Assembly: GCF_015762685.1 (NCBI RefSeq) | Contig: NZ_PEHF01000012.1 | Coordinates: forward strand, 1-58,867 | Length of the DNA: 58,867 bases | Direction: 5' to 3' | Source: Candidatus Symbiopectobacterium sp. 'North America' | GTDB taxonomy: Bacteria; Pseudomonadota; Gammaproteobacteria; Enterobacterales; Enterobacteriaceae | In this document: in pieces, positions 1-9,373 of the stretch | How positions within the stretch are numbered: position 1 is the first letter of the stretch | Layout: every line of letters begins with the position of its first letter | The notes under the pieces: generated by a model | Database searches by the model: none | The model's input: the letters and a program-made list of their open reading frames with translations, nothing else | Told to the model about the DNA's origin: nothing | Made by a program: the position numbers and the translations under genes

Positions 1-11
1 CTCTCCTGAAA

Positions 12-45
12 GAAAAACACCCTGTCAGCGTACCGCTACAGGGTG
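12..45 (-). terminator. Rho-independent terminator of rsmD
   Basis: An 8-bp stem (CACCCTGT at 18-25 with ACAGGGTG at 38-45) is extended by an inner AGCG/CGCT pairing around a TAC loop. Read on the minus strand it is followed by a T-rich run (positions 17-12). It lies about 50 bp past the rsmD stop and so should end the rsmD transcript. Confidence 0.8.
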
Positions 46-97
46 GGGGTGACCATCTCATTAGCCCCACACGCCGATCATCAATATCCGACCCAGG

Positions 98-715
98 TTA
101 ATCCAAATCATCGTCTGCCTCTTCATGCTGTGTGGGCGTAGCCTGGCGGATATACAGCCGGTATGCCACTTGTCCTGCCACTTTTTCGCGGTGTAGCGTC
201 CAGGTAACCGGAATCTCGAGCTCGCCATTCTCGGCCTCGGTTTCTACATAAATCCACGCCTCAGGTGCCAGCCAGCCCTGCTGTTTCAGCAAACGGAGCG
301 TCTGGTTCAATAAGTTCCGGCGAAATGGGGGATCGAGAAACACCACGTCATAGGGTTCACCGGCCTGCGCCAGCCAGTTCAACGTATTGGTATTGATGAT
401 GCGGGCGTTGTTCGCCTTCAACAGCACCGCATTTTGTTCCAGTTGCCGGGCGATGCTGCGTTCATTTTCCAGCAGGGTGACATGTGCCGCATAGCGTGAC
501 AGCGCTTCAAACCCCAGTGCGCCACTGCCTGCGAAGCCATCCAGGCAACGGGCCTGCTGAATGACTGGCGCCAGCCAGTTAAACAGCGCTTCACGAACGC
601 GATCGGTGGTGGGGCGCAGCCCTGAGCTGTCTGGCACGGGAAGTTTTCGTCCGCGCCACTGGCCGCCGATAATGCGGATTTGGCCTGCCTGTGCAGGTGC
701 ATTTTTTTTTGCCAT
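98..715 (-). CDS. rsmD: 16S rRNA (guanine(966)-N(2))-methyltransferase RsmD
   Basis: RsmD methylates G966 of 16S rRNA in the assembled small subunit, using S-adenosylmethionine. The 205-aa product has the family N-terminus (GGQWRGRKLP near 18-26), the SAM-binding glycine motif LDGFAGSGALGFE (58-70) and the catalytic tetrapeptide DPPF (128-131). Length is normal and no lesion is visible. It is divergent from ftsY, the usual enterobacterial arrangement, and ends just before a strong terminator. The lysine-rich start MAKKN is preceded by intergenic sequence, and no earlier start is plausible. Confidence 0.95.
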   Translation of the reverse strand: MAKKNAPAQAGQIRIIGGQWRGRKLPVPDSSGLRPTTDRVREALFNWLAPVIQQARCLDGFAGSGALGFEALSRYAAHVTLLENERSIARQLEQNAVLLKANNARIINTNTLNWLAQAGEPYDVVFLDPPFRRNLLNQTLRLLKQQGWLAPEAWIYVETEAENGELEIPVTWTLHREKVAGQVAYRLYIRQATPTQHEEADDDLD

Positions 716-1027
716 AGTCTGTTTACTGTAGAACTCCGGGTTGTCGGATGCTGAGATTCGCTATCGGTAATAGGTAGGCGCTATTCTAACGAGGGTTAGG
801 AGGGGAAGGAATGTTAATATCAGGTTTCTCTGCGGTGACGCGTGGTTTTGGCCTACCCGGTTATCGAGATGACATACTTCGTTACCGAGATTGTGTCCAC
901 CAGCCCTGCTATGGTGCGTGTTGCTGCCGGGCGGAAAGTGGTAGACTCTGGGCTCGACTCTGACCGGGTTATTGACTTCAATTATTTAAGCGCTGCTGTG
1001 AGCAGCAGCATGGGGCGCGATTGCGAT

Positions 1028-2386
1028 ATGACAAAAGAGAAAAAACGCGGTTTCTTTTCCTGGCTGGGATTAGGGCGTCAGGAAGAGGAACGGACTGAGC
1101 AACCGCAAGCAGCAGAACAGCAGCAGGATATGGCGCAGCCTCAGGACAGTGATGTGCCTGTAGTATCGGAGGTTCAGGCCGAAACGCCAAACTATGAGCC
1201 TGACGTGCAGACTGAGGTTCACAGCGCACAGGTGCTTGAAGAACCGGCTGCCGCGCAGCCAGAATCGCCGCGCGTTGCTGATGCCGTTGAAACCGCTGAG
1301 ACGGTAGACCGTGCAGAGGCGCAGGTGAGTCTTGAAGCGCAGGATACTTTGCTATCACAAGATGTTCTGCCATCACAGGACAGTGCCGATGAGCAAGCGA
1401 TAACGGAAGTTGCAGAACACGTTGCTGAGCCTGTGCCTGTGGCACAGGAGCAGGAAAGACCGACCAAAGAGGTTTTTTTCGCCCGGCTAAAACTCAGTCT
1501 GGTAAAAACCCGAGAAAACCTCGGTTCCGGATTTATCGGATTGTTTCGCGCCAAGAAAATCGACGACGATCTGTTTGAGGAACTGGAAGAGCAATTATTG
1601 ATTGCTGATGTTGGCGTGGAAACCACGCGCAAGATTATTGCCGACCTGACAGAGCACGCCAGCCGTAAACAACTGAAAGATGCCGATGCGCTGTTGGTGA
1701 AACTGAAAGAAGAGATGGGCGCTATCCTTAACAAGGTGTATGAGCCGCTTAACATCGACGGAAAAACCCCTTACGTGATCCTGATGGTGGGCGTTAACGG
1801 CGTCGGGAAAACCACCACCATCGGTAAATTGGCGCGCCAATTCCAGGCGCAGGGTAAATCGGTGATGCTGGCTGCCGGGGATACCTTCCGTGCCGCCGCC
1901 GTAGAGCAGTTGCAGGTATGGGGCCAGCGCAACAACGTGGCCGTGGTCGCGCAGCACACGGGGGCGGATTCCTCCTCGGTGATTTTTGATGCCATTCAGG
2001 CGGCAAAAGCGCGCGGCGCTGACGTGCTGATCGCTGATACCGCAGGACGCTTGCAGAACAAAGCGCACCTTATGGAAGAGTTGAAGAAAATTGTCCGCGT
2101 GATGAAAAAACTGGATGAGTCTGCGCCGCATGAAATCATGCTGACGTTGGACGCCAGCACCGGACAAAACGCCGTCAGCCAGGCGAAACTGTTTAACGAT
2201 GCCGTCGGCTTGACCGGCATCACCCTGACCAAGCTGGACGGCACCGCGAAAGGCGGGGTGATCTTCGCCATCGCCGATCAGTTTGGGATTCCTATCCGCT
2301 ATATTGGTGTAGGGGAAGGTATTGATGATTTGCGTCCCTTTAAGGCTGACGATTTTATTGAGGCGCTTTTTGCCCGCGAAGACTGA
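1028..2386 (+). CDS. ftsY: Signal recognition particle receptor FtsY
   Basis: FtsY is the membrane-associated SRP receptor GTPase that docks ribosome-nascent-chain complexes at the Sec translocon. The frame is open from 842, but I chose ATG 1028 because the protein then begins MTKEKKRGFFSWLGLG, matching the conserved E. coli start. The 452-aa product has an acidic, Gln/Glu-rich A domain (roughly 20-145), then the N and G domains: P-loop GVNGVGKTTT starting near residue 255, then DTFRAAA, DTAGR and TKLDGTAKGG. E. coli FtsY is 497 aa, the difference lying in the variable acidic domain. It is first in the ftsYEX operon, 43 bp ahead of ftsE, and intact. Confidence 0.96.
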   Translation: MTKEKKRGFFSWLGLGRQEEERTEQPQAAEQQQDMAQPQDSDVPVVSEVQAETPNYEPDVQTEVHSAQVLEEPAAAQPESPRVADAVETAETVDRAEAQVSLEAQDTLLSQDVLPSQDSADEQAITEVAEHVAEPVPVAQEQERPTKEVFFARLKLSLVKTRENLGSGFIGLFRAKKIDDDLFEELEEQLLIADVGVETTRKIIADLTEHASRKQLKDADALLVKLKEEMGAILNKVYEPLNIDGKTPYVILMVGVNGVGKTTTIGKLARQFQAQGKSVMLAAGDTFRAAAVEQLQVWGQRNNVAVVAQHTGADSSSVIFDAIQAAKARGADVLIADTAGRLQNKAHLMEELKKIVRVMKKLDESAPHEIMLTLDASTGQNAVSQAKLFNDAVGLTGITLTKLDGTAKGGVIFAIADQFGIPIRYIGVGEGIDDLRPFKADDFIEALFARED

Positions 2387-2429
2387 TGTCTCGTGAAGAT
2401 AAACAGCTTGCCCGAGAGGATGAAAACGG

Positions 2430-3098
2430 ATGATTCGCTTTGAACAAGTCAGTAAGGCTTATCTCGGTGGACGTCAGGCGTTGCAGGGGGTGGATTTCCA
2501 TCTGCTCCCTGGGGAGATGGCGTTTCTGACGGGCCATTCCGGTGCCGGGAAAAGTACCCTGCTGAAACTGATTTGTGGCATAGAGCGCCCGAGCGCGGGC
2601 CAAATTTTGTTCAGCGGGCACAATATCAGCCGCTTGAAAAAGCGAGAGGTACCCTTCTTGCGCCGCCAGATCGGCATGATTTTTCAGGATCATTATCTGC
2701 TGATGGATCGTACCGTTTACGATAACGTGGCGATGCCGCTGATTATTGCCGGGACGAGCAGTGAAGATATCCGCCGCCGTGTTTCGGCCGCTCTCGATAA
2801 GGTGGGCTTGCTGGACAAAGCCAAGAGCTACCCGATTCAATTGTCAGGCGGTGAACAGCAGCGTGTGGGCATTGCCCGCGCGGTGGTGAACAAACCGACG
2901 GTGCTGCTGGCAGATGAACCGACCGGTAACCTGGATAACGCGTTGTCTCAGGATATTTTGCGTCTGTTCGAAGAATTTAATCGCGTTGGCGTCACGGTGT
3001 TGATGGCAACGCACGACACGACGCTGATTGCCAGCCGTCAGTATCGAGTACTGACGCTGTCGCAAGGACGTATGTTGGGAGGCGTTTATGGCGACTAA
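2430..3098 (+). CDS. ftsE: Cell division ATP-binding protein FtsE
   Basis: FtsE is the ATPase of the FtsEX divisome complex, which activates periplasmic amidases through EnvC and couples to the Z ring. The 222-aa protein has Walker [10 protein letters not shown] (35-43), the ABC signature [14 protein letters not shown] and Walker [12 protein letters not shown]. It is full length with no lesions. Its 3' end overlaps the ftsX start by 11 bp, indicating translational coupling. Confidence 0.96.
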   Translation: MIRFEQVSKAYLGGRQALQGVDFHLLPGEMAFLTGHSGAGKSTLLKLICGIERPSAGQILFSGHNISRLKKREVPFLRRQIGMIFQDHYLLMDRTVYDNVAMPLIIAGTSSEDIRRRVSAALDKVGLLDKAKSYPIQLSGGEQQRVGIARAVVNKPTVLLADEPTGNLDNALSQDILRLFEEFNRVGVTVLMATHDTTLIASRQYRVLTLSQGRMLGGVYGD

Positions 3099-4056
3099 TT
3101 CCCGTAACGTGAAACCCCGCGTAAACAAGAAAAAGGCACTGCGCGGTGGCTGGCAAGAACAGTGGCGTTATGCTTGGGACAATACGCTGGCCGATATGCT
3201 GCGCCAGCCGCTGGAGACGCTGCTGACCGTGATGGTGATTGCCATCTCGCTGACCTTGCCAAGTATCTGTTATCTGGTGTGGAAAAACGTCAGTCAGGCT
3301 GCGGCGCAGTGGTATCCCACGCCGCAACTGACGGTCTATCTGGATAAAGCGTTGGACAATGATGCGGCGCAGGGCGTGATTGGCACGCTTGCGGCAGAGG
3401 ATGGGGTGGAGAAGGTCAACTACCTGTCCCGTGATGAAGCGATGGGGGAGTTTCGCAACTGGTCCGGTTTCGGTGGAGCGCTGGACATGCTGGAAGAGAA
3501 TCCGCTGCCCGCCGTTGCCATCATTACGGCAAAGCTGAACTTCCAAAGTTCACAGACGCTGACCTCGTTGCGCGATCGTGTGGCGGCGGTGCACGGTGTG
3601 AGTGAAGTCCGTATGGACGATAGCTGGTTTGCGCGCCTGGTGGCGCTGACCTCACTGGTGGGTCAGGTGGCCGCTACCATCGGTATCCTGATGATTGTTG
3701 CCGTGTTCCTGGTCATCGGCAATAGCGTGCGTTTGAGTATTTTCAGCCGCCGTGAAACCATCAATGTCATGAAGCTGATTGGGGCGACGGACGGCTTTAT
3801 TTTACGTCCCTTCCTCAACGGTGGTGCGTTGTTGGGCGGCGGTGGCGCGTTGCTGTCGCTGATTCTGTCGCAAGCGTTGGTCTGGAAGCTCTCTGCCGTG
3901 GTCGATCAGGTCGCTACGGTATTTGGTACGCGCTTTGCCGTGACCGGACTCACCTGGGATGAATCACTGCTGCTGCTGTTGATTGCCGGGATGATTGGCT
4001 GGCTGGCAGCATGGCTGGCAACCGTGCAACATTTACGTCGCTTTACACCAGAATGA
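3088..4056 (+). CDS. ftsX: Cell division protein FtsX (permease-like)
   Basis: FtsX is the membrane partner of FtsE. It has a cytoplasmic N-terminus rich in Lys/Arg, a first membrane segment (about 45-70), a periplasmic loop that recruits EnvC in E. coli, and three membrane segments in the C-terminal half (around 190-215, 245-270 and 295-315). The length of 322 aa is normal and the frame is intact. An imperfect hairpin (CACCAGAA 4046-4053 with TTCTGGTG 4062-4069) spans the stop codon but has no T tract, so transcription may continue towards rpoH. Confidence 0.94.
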   Translation: MATNSRNVKPRVNKKKALRGGWQEQWRYAWDNTLADMLRQPLETLLTVMVIAISLTLPSICYLVWKNVSQAAAQWYPTPQLTVYLDKALDNDAAQGVIGTLAAEDGVEKVNYLSRDEAMGEFRNWSGFGGALDMLEENPLPAVAIITAKLNFQSSQTLTSLRDRVAAVHGVSEVRMDDSWFARLVALTSLVGQVAATIGILMIVAVFLVIGNSVRLSIFSRRETINVMKLIGATDGFILRPFLNGGALLGGGGALLSLILSQALVWKLSAVVDQVATVFGTRFAVTGLTWDESLLLLLIAGMIGWLAAWLATVQHLRRFTPE

Positions 4057-4292
4057 GTTTTTTCTGGTGCCTTGGCGTGCCGAGGGTGGGGCAAAATCAT
4101 CGACAGGTTCACCTTGATCTGTCGCCGTTAGGCGATAAAATAGGGTTGGTCGATGAGCAGAAGGAACTCTTGGCATACGACATAGTCAAAGGTTCTGTGC
4201 CGGAGCGGCAGTAAGGTGCATCGGTTTTGTTGTACATAATGTGAGGTTTAACGTTGTATTTTATTCACTCACGCTAATTGAAGAGGGGTCGA

Positions 4293-5150
4293 ATGACCAA
4301 AGATATGCAAACTTTCACCTTAGTTCCCCAGGGCAGTCTGGAAGGGTATATTCGTGCCGCCAACGCCTATCCGATGCTAACGGCGGAGGAAGAGCGGGCA
4401 CTGGCTGAACGGCTGCATTACGGGGGCGATCTGGAATCTGCGAAAGTGCTGATCCTGTCGCATCTGCGCTTTGTGATTCACGTAGCCCGTACCTATGCGG
4501 GCTATGGATTGCCCCAGGCAGACCTGATTCAAGAAGGCAATATCGGCCTGATGAAAGCGGTGCGCCGCTTCAACCCGGAAATGGGTGTGCGTCTGGTGTC
4601 CTTTGCTGTGCACTGGATCAAAGCCGAAATTCACGAATATGTGTTGCGTAACTGGCGTATCGTCAAGGTCGCGACTACCAAAGCGCAGCGCAAGCTATTC
4701 TTTAACCTCCGTAAGACCAAACAGCGTCTGGGCTGGTTTAATCAGGACGAAGTAGAACTGGTGGCCCGTGAATTGGGTGTTACCAGCAAAGATGTGCGCG
4801 AGATGGAATCACGTATGGCCTCGCAAGACATGACGTTCGATCCCACACCGGATGACGAATCGCATGATGGCCAGGCGATGGCACCCATGTTCTATCTTCA
4901 GGATAAATCCTCTGATTTTGCCGATGGCATCGAAGAAGATAACTGGGATAACCACGCAACGGACAAGCTTGCCTACGCGTTGGAAGGGCTGGATGAACGC
5001 AGCCAGCATATTATCCGGGCGCGCTGGTTGGATGATGACAATAAATCCACCTTGCAGGAACTGGCCGATAAATACGGCGTGTCCGCAGAACGTGTGCGTC
5101 AGTTAGAGAAAAACGCCATGAAGAAACTGCGGGCAGCGATTGAAGCTTGA
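4293..5150 (+). CDS. rpoH: RNA polymerase sigma-32 factor (heat shock) RpoH
   Basis: RpoH directs RNA polymerase to heat-shock promoters. The 285-aa product carries region 2 ([20 protein letters not shown]), the RpoH box region ([13 protein letters not shown]) bound by DnaK/FtsH-linked control, and region 4 ([21 protein letters not shown]). ATG 4293 follows GAGGGG and yields MTKDMQTF, aligning with E. coli MTDKMQ; the open frame extends five codons upstream without support. It is intact, in the canonical position after ftsX, and followed by a bidirectional terminator. Confidence 0.96.
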   Translation: MTKDMQTFTLVPQGSLEGYIRAANAYPMLTAEEERALAERLHYGGDLESAKVLILSHLRFVIHVARTYAGYGLPQADLIQEGNIGLMKAVRRFNPEMGVRLVSFAVHWIKAEIHEYVLRNWRIVKVATTKAQRKLFFNLRKTKQRLGWFNQDEVELVARELGVTSKDVREMESRMASQDMTFDPTPDDESHDGQAMAPMFYLQDKSSDFADGIEEDNWDNHATDKLAYALEGLDERSQHIIRARWLDDDNKSTLQELADKYGVSAERVRQLEKNAMKKLRAAIEA

Positions 5151-5177
5151 TGTAACAGTACTTATTTCGGATAGTGA

Positions 5178-5204
5178 AAAGGCCAACGTATGTTGGCCTT
5201 TTTT
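5178..5204. terminator. Bidirectional terminator between rpoH and the minus-strand orphan
   Basis: The perfect 10-bp stem AAAGGCCAAC (5178-5187) / GTTGGCCTTT (5192-5201) has a 4-nt loop, a T run on the plus strand and AAAA on the other side. It can end rpoH and also the convergent gene at 5238-6056. Confidence 0.9.
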
Positions 5205-5237
5205 GTAGCGCATATTGAAGGATAAGTAGCGGGAATA

Positions 5238-6056
5238 TTAGTCAGAGTAAGATGTGATTTCATCCTTGATTTCCTGGGGTATAAATAATATGGTGTCTGT
5301 TGTTATGGAATGGTATTCTTGCTTTAAATGAAAATACTCACCATGCGTTTTTGACATCATATACATGAAATAAAAGTCGTTTAATTTTTTTATATTCAAT
5401 GCGAGTATTTCGTAATCTCTCTCATCAACTCTTTTCGTCAATATATCATTGAAAATAAATTCAGCTACCCTTGCGTTAGTAATGCTATTACCAACACTTT
5501 CGGTAATGCCTATGTCATATTGATTACTAAATTGAAACTCAGAGGGTAAAAAATTTTTTTCAAGCGGTGTGTCTTTGTATATCAACTGAATAAGGAAATT
5601 TTGTATGAAATATGACCATATTAACTCAATGTGTTCTTGTTCAATATGTTGTTTACGTACCTCATCATGGGTGACCATATAATGGTGTGATGACATAAGG
5701 TTTAGTATTTCTTTGTATATATTCGATGCGTTATTGAATCGTTCCCATGTCGTATATCCAGTTCCGATGATGTTCATTGCATATTTTATAATGAGAATTT
5801 GCAAATATTCTATATCTTCTTTTTTTGGTCTTTTTTTGTAAGGTATACTCATCCAGGCATTGTATAGTGTTTTTAAATGTTCAGTTTTAACTGAGAGTTC
5901 ATCATTCAATATATTTATTTGTGTATCACAAAGCTCTTTTTTTTGATAGATCTCATTTTCTATTTTGAGTAAATCAGAATTGTATTTTGATACATTAGTA
6001 ATCGATTTTTCCTGGTTATAATATGATGGGTAAACATTTGATAATGTTATTTTCAT
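5238..6056 (-). CDS. AT-rich orphan protein of unknown function
   Basis: I do not recognise this 272-aa protein. It is visibly far richer in A+T than its neighbours, with many AAA, ATT, TAT and AAT codons, which suggests horizontal acquisition. The frame is open throughout with no stop or slip, unusual in this decayed region. No signal peptide or membrane segment is visible. The chain looks mostly helical and charged, with a possible coiled-coil stretch near 25-60 and aromatic-rich C-terminal helices. TTTTTCTCCCTG on the plus strand gives a CAGGGAG-like ribosome site just before the ATG at 6056. A secreted effector or toxin-like factor is possible but unproven. Confidence 0.6.
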   Translation of the reverse strand: MKITLSNVYPSYYNQEKSITNVSKYNSDLLKIENEIYQKKELCDTQINILNDELSVKTEHLKTLYNAWMSIPYKKRPKKEDIEYLQILIIKYAMNIIGTGYTTWERFNNASNIYKEILNLMSSHHYMVTHDEVRKQHIEQEHIELIWSYFIQNFLIQLIYKDTPLEKNFLPSEFQFSNQYDIGITESVGNSITNARVAEFIFNDILTKRVDERDYEILALNIKKLNDFYFMYMMSKTHGEYFHLKQEYHSITTDTILFIPQEIKDEITSYSD

Positions 6057-6418
6057 TTTTTCTCCCTGATGTGAATGTGTTTATTAGTGTCTATTGTCAT
6101 TTAATTTTTTTAAATTTCATACATAATGAAATTTTTTCACGGTCTTTATTATAAATATATCAATATTTATAGTGTTCTAACGAGCTTTACATGACGGGAA
6201 CTAAAATAAGATTTGTTAACGTAGGGAAGTGAGGATATATCGTCATCCGTACCCTAGGCTAACGGATGAGGTGTTTTATCGTGTAGTCGAAAAAACGAGT
6301 CGTATCAGAGGCTATTATTAAGAGGCCAATAGATTTACCTAGCGCTACGATAGGTAGCGCATGGGTTATGCATGAATCCATCACTATTTTTGGTAGGGCT
6401 CCTGCCGTTTGTTAGCGG
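6057..6418. other. Non-coding AT-rich stretch with two hairpins
   Basis: No gene is visible. It should hold the promoter of the minus-strand orphan gene. Two dyads stand out: CATCCGT/ACGGATG (6244-6250 and 6262-6268) and GCGCTAC/GTAGCGC (6342-6348 and 6354-6360). Neither has a clear T tract. The second lies just past the 3' end of panM and may act as a weak terminator for it. Confidence 0.4.
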
Positions 6419-6820
6419 TTAACTTCGAGTGTAGAGCCACCCTCCTGATACCGGAAAGAATCCATAACTTTCCATAAAGCGGTCCAGCACGACTTCACTA
6501 ACGCCAGCATGATCTGCAGCTGTCAGCCAAAATTCTTTCACGCCAGGTAACTGACGCACCATTTCCTGAATCAGATGCAGGCCAACACCACGGCGGCGCG
6601 TTGCATCTCTGACCATCAGATCATCGAGTTCCGCGTATTCGCCATCAATTTCCACCATCACCGCTGCCAGCAAGCGGCCATTGAAGCGTGACGCGAACAG
6701 GCGCTGGTGCAGATCAAGGCTCTGTTCCAGCAGGTCGAGATTCTGGTGGGGCCAAATCTTGGCGAGATCAGTTCTATCCTGGTCGCTGAATAACGAGAGA
6801 CATTCGACGGCGAGCTTCAT
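6419..6820 (-). CDS. panM: Aspartate decarboxylase maturation factor PanM (PanZ)
   Basis: PanM is a GNAT-fold protein that triggers self-cleavage of the PanD proenzyme and, with CoA bound, feeds back on pantothenate synthesis. The 133-aa product matches E. coli YhhK: start MKLAVECLSLFSDQDRTDL, and the acetyl-CoA loop RDATRRRGVGLHLIQE near residues 72-87. It is intact, and sits beside livK as in E. coli. Retention is consistent with a need for beta-alanine and CoA synthesis. Confidence 0.85.
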   Translation of the reverse strand: MKLAVECLSLFSDQDRTDLAKIWPHQNLDLLEQSLDLHQRLFASRFNGRLLAAVMVEIDGEYAELDDLMVRDATRRRGVGLHLIQEMVRQLPGVKEFWLTAADHAGVSEVVLDRFMESYGFFPVSGGWLYTRS

Positions 6821-7246
6821 TTTGATAACCCTCTCAATGCGTTTGCATAAAGCATAGCTGTAGCCTAAAGCATAATGTAGTAGCGATGTAGATAAACAGT
6901 TGTGTAAGTTTTTCTATACGGTTAATAGGGAAAATGTTTTCCTCGCCGATAATTTTTCGAGTATTGAGTTGCCCATTGCAGCATAAAGCAGCATAACTGA
7001 CTATGTATAAAATAAATAGTGGCTTATAAGGCTGGTATTTTATGCTGTTTACACCGCTTGTTTCTGATTGCGGGAGTTGATTTGCAGCATAAAACTCCTG
7101 ATTAATGACATAAAAAATAACGTCTTATTAGCGAAGCATAGCTAATAAAAAACCTAACATTTTCTTACTTATAAGAAAAAGATTGAGTACGGCGGGTTGA
7201 TACAGGTTTGCAGACGAACTTCATAACGACAGATAGGGTGAATCGA
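6821..7246 (+). promoter_or_regulatory. livK upstream region with four Lrp-type half-sites
   Basis: This 426-bp gap has no gene. It contains the motif CAGCATA at 6979, 6989 and 7085, and its complement TATGCTG at 7041-7047. CAGCATA and TATGCTG fit both halves of the published E. coli Lrp consensus (YAGHAWATTWTDCTR). The first two copies are a head-to-tail 10-bp repeat (GCAGCATAAA, then GCAGCATAAC). Lrp is a known regulator of liv genes in E. coli; binding here is inferred. Confidence 0.5.
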
Positions 7247-8353
7247 ATGAAAGTAGCTAAAGGTAAAGTCGTACTGTTAGGGTGTATGGCAGCAGCGTTC
7301 GCACACATGGCCCATGCAGAAGACATTAAGGTTGCCCTTGTCGGTGCCATGTCCGGCCCGGTTGCCCAGTACAGCGACATGGAATTTATCGGTGCACGTC
7401 AGGCGATTGCTGACATCAACGCCAAAGGTGGCGTGAAGGGTAATAAACTGGTTGCCGTGGAATACGATGATGCCTGTGATCCGAAACAGGCCGTTGCCGT
7501 TGCCAACAAAGTGATTAACGATGGCATTCGTTACGTGATTGGTCACCTGTGCTCCTCTTCGACCCAGCCGGCCTCTGATATCTATGAAGACGAAGGCGTG
7601 CTAATGATTACGCCAGCGGCGACTGCACCGGATCTGACTACCCGTGGTTATAAACTGGTGCTGCGTACCACCGGTCTGGATTCCGATCAGGGCCCGACCG
7701 CCGCTAACTATATCGTGAATACCATCAAACCGCAGCGTATCGCTGTGGTACACGACAAACAGCAGTACGGTGAAGGTCTGGCGCGCTCTGTGCAGGACAG
7801 CCTGAAAAAAGCGGGTGCCAACCTGGTACTGTTTGAAGGTGTAACCGCTGGGGACAAAGATTTCTCCACGCTGGTGGCGCGTTTGAAGAAAGAGAACGTG
7901 GATTTCGTCTACTTTGGCGGCTAATACCCGGAAATGGGCCAGATTCTGCGTCAGGCACGCCAGGCTGGGTTGACCACCAAATTCATGGGACCGTAAGGGG
8001 TAGGCAACTCCTCACTGTCCAACATCGCGGGCGTGGCGTCTGAAGGCATGCTGGTGACCCTGCCGAAACGTTATGACCAGGTTCCTGCTAACCAGCCGAT
8101 CGTGGATTCGCTGAAAGCGAAAAAACTGGATCCAACCGGGCCGTTCGTCTGGACCACCTACGCCGCGTTGCAGTCTCTGACTACCGCTATGGAGCGCAGC
8201 GGTACAGAACCGGAAGCTATCGCAAAAGACCTGAAAGCCAACACTGTGGAGACCGTAATGGGTCCGTTGAGCTGGGATACAAAAGGTGACCTAAAAGGGT
8301 TTGAGTTTGGCGTATTCGAGTGGCATGCAGACGGCACTTCTAGCGCAAAATAA
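7247..8353 (+). pseudogene. livK: Leucine-specific binding protein LivK, two in-frame stops
   Basis: LivK is the periplasmic leucine receptor of the LIV-I ABC importer. ATG 7247 follows AGGG and starts a signal peptide ending near AHA; the mature part begins [17 protein letters not shown] as in E. coli. The frame matches LivK over all 369 codons, but TAA at 7922-7924 replaces the second Tyr of GGYYPEMG, and TAA at 7994-7996 replaces Glu after MGP. No frameshift separates the pieces. The 225-aa product would lack most of the C-terminal lobe, so it is almost certainly inactive. Confidence 0.9.
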
Positions 8354-8453
8354 TCGCTGCCGCCCACTCAGTTCCTGAACACCGATGCCCACACCGCCTT
8401 CAGGCCGTGGGGGCAAAATCTTAAGGTGTAAAGGTTAATTCTAAGGTAAAGGT

Positions 8454-9373
8454 ATGTCCGAGCAGTTACTCTATTTCCTTCAGCAAATGTTCAACGGCAT
8501 GACGTTGGGCAGCACTTATGCGCTGATTGCCATTGGCTACACCATGGTTTACGGCATTATCGGCATGATTAACTTCGCCCATGGCGAAGTCTATATGATC
8601 GGTAGCTATGTCTCTTTTATCGTTATCGCTGCACTGATGATGATGGGTATCGACGTCAGTTGGGTGCTGATAGGTGCCGGATTTATCGCGGCCATTGTGA
8701 TCGCCAGTGCTTACGGCTGGAGCATCGAACGGGTGGCCTATAAGCCAGTGCGTAACTCCAAGCGCCTGATTGCGCTGATTTCCGCCATCGGAATGTCCAT
8801 CTTTCTGCAAAACTACGTCAGCCTGACGCAAGGTTCGCGCGATGTAGCGCTGCCAACGCTGGTGCATGGTCAACTGGTTGTCGGGGAAAGCAACGGCTTT
8901 GCCGCCACCATTACTATCATGCAGGTGACCATCTGGGTTGTCACCTTCATCACTATGCTGGCACTAACCACCTTTATTCGCTATTCCCGCATGGGGCGCG
9001 CCTGCCGTGCTTGCGCGGAAGATCTGAAAATGGCCAGCCTGCTGGGCATCAGCACTGACCGCGTGATCTCGCTGACCTTTGTGATCGGCGCGGCGATGGC
9101 GGCGGTCGCTGGCGTGTTGCTGGGCCAGTTCTATGGCGTGATCAACCCCTACATCGGCTTTATGGCGGGCATGAAAGCCTTTACCGCCGCGGTGTTAGGT
9201 GGGATCGGCAGCATTCCGGGCGCCATGATTGGTGGCCTGGTGCTGGGGGTGGCGGAAGCCCTGACCAGTGCCTACCTGAGTACAAAGACGTGGTTTCTTT
9301 CGCGTTGTTGATTGTGGTGCTGTTGGTGATGCCAACCGGTATTCTGGGCCGCCCAGAGGTTGAGAAAGTATGA
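8454..9373 (+). pseudogene. livH: Branched-chain amino acid permease LivH, C-terminal frameshift
   Basis: LivH is one of two membrane subunits of the LIV importer. Residues 1 to about 276 match E. coli LivH well, with multiple membrane helices and the EAA-like segment before LGISTDRV. After AYLST the frame is lost; the family ending (YKDVVSFALL...GRPEVEKV) continues in another frame to TGA 9371-9373. Comparison with the expected ...STEYKDVV suggests a 7-nt deletion near 9282. The shifted product stops at 9311, losing the last membrane segment. The true stop overlaps the livM ATG (ATGA), the normal coupling. Confidence 0.85.

Noticed and set aside
842..1027. N-terminal extension of ftsY
   Set aside because: The 62 extra codons have no family match; the conserved MTKEKKRGFFSW start at 1028 is clear.
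4057..4292. Small ORF between ftsX and rpoH
   Set aside because: No family match or ribosome site; the region is the expected rpoH promoter area.
7208..7246. Thirteen-codon extension of livK
   Set aside because: It lacks a signal-like sequence and the AGGG ribosome site is placed for ATG 7247.
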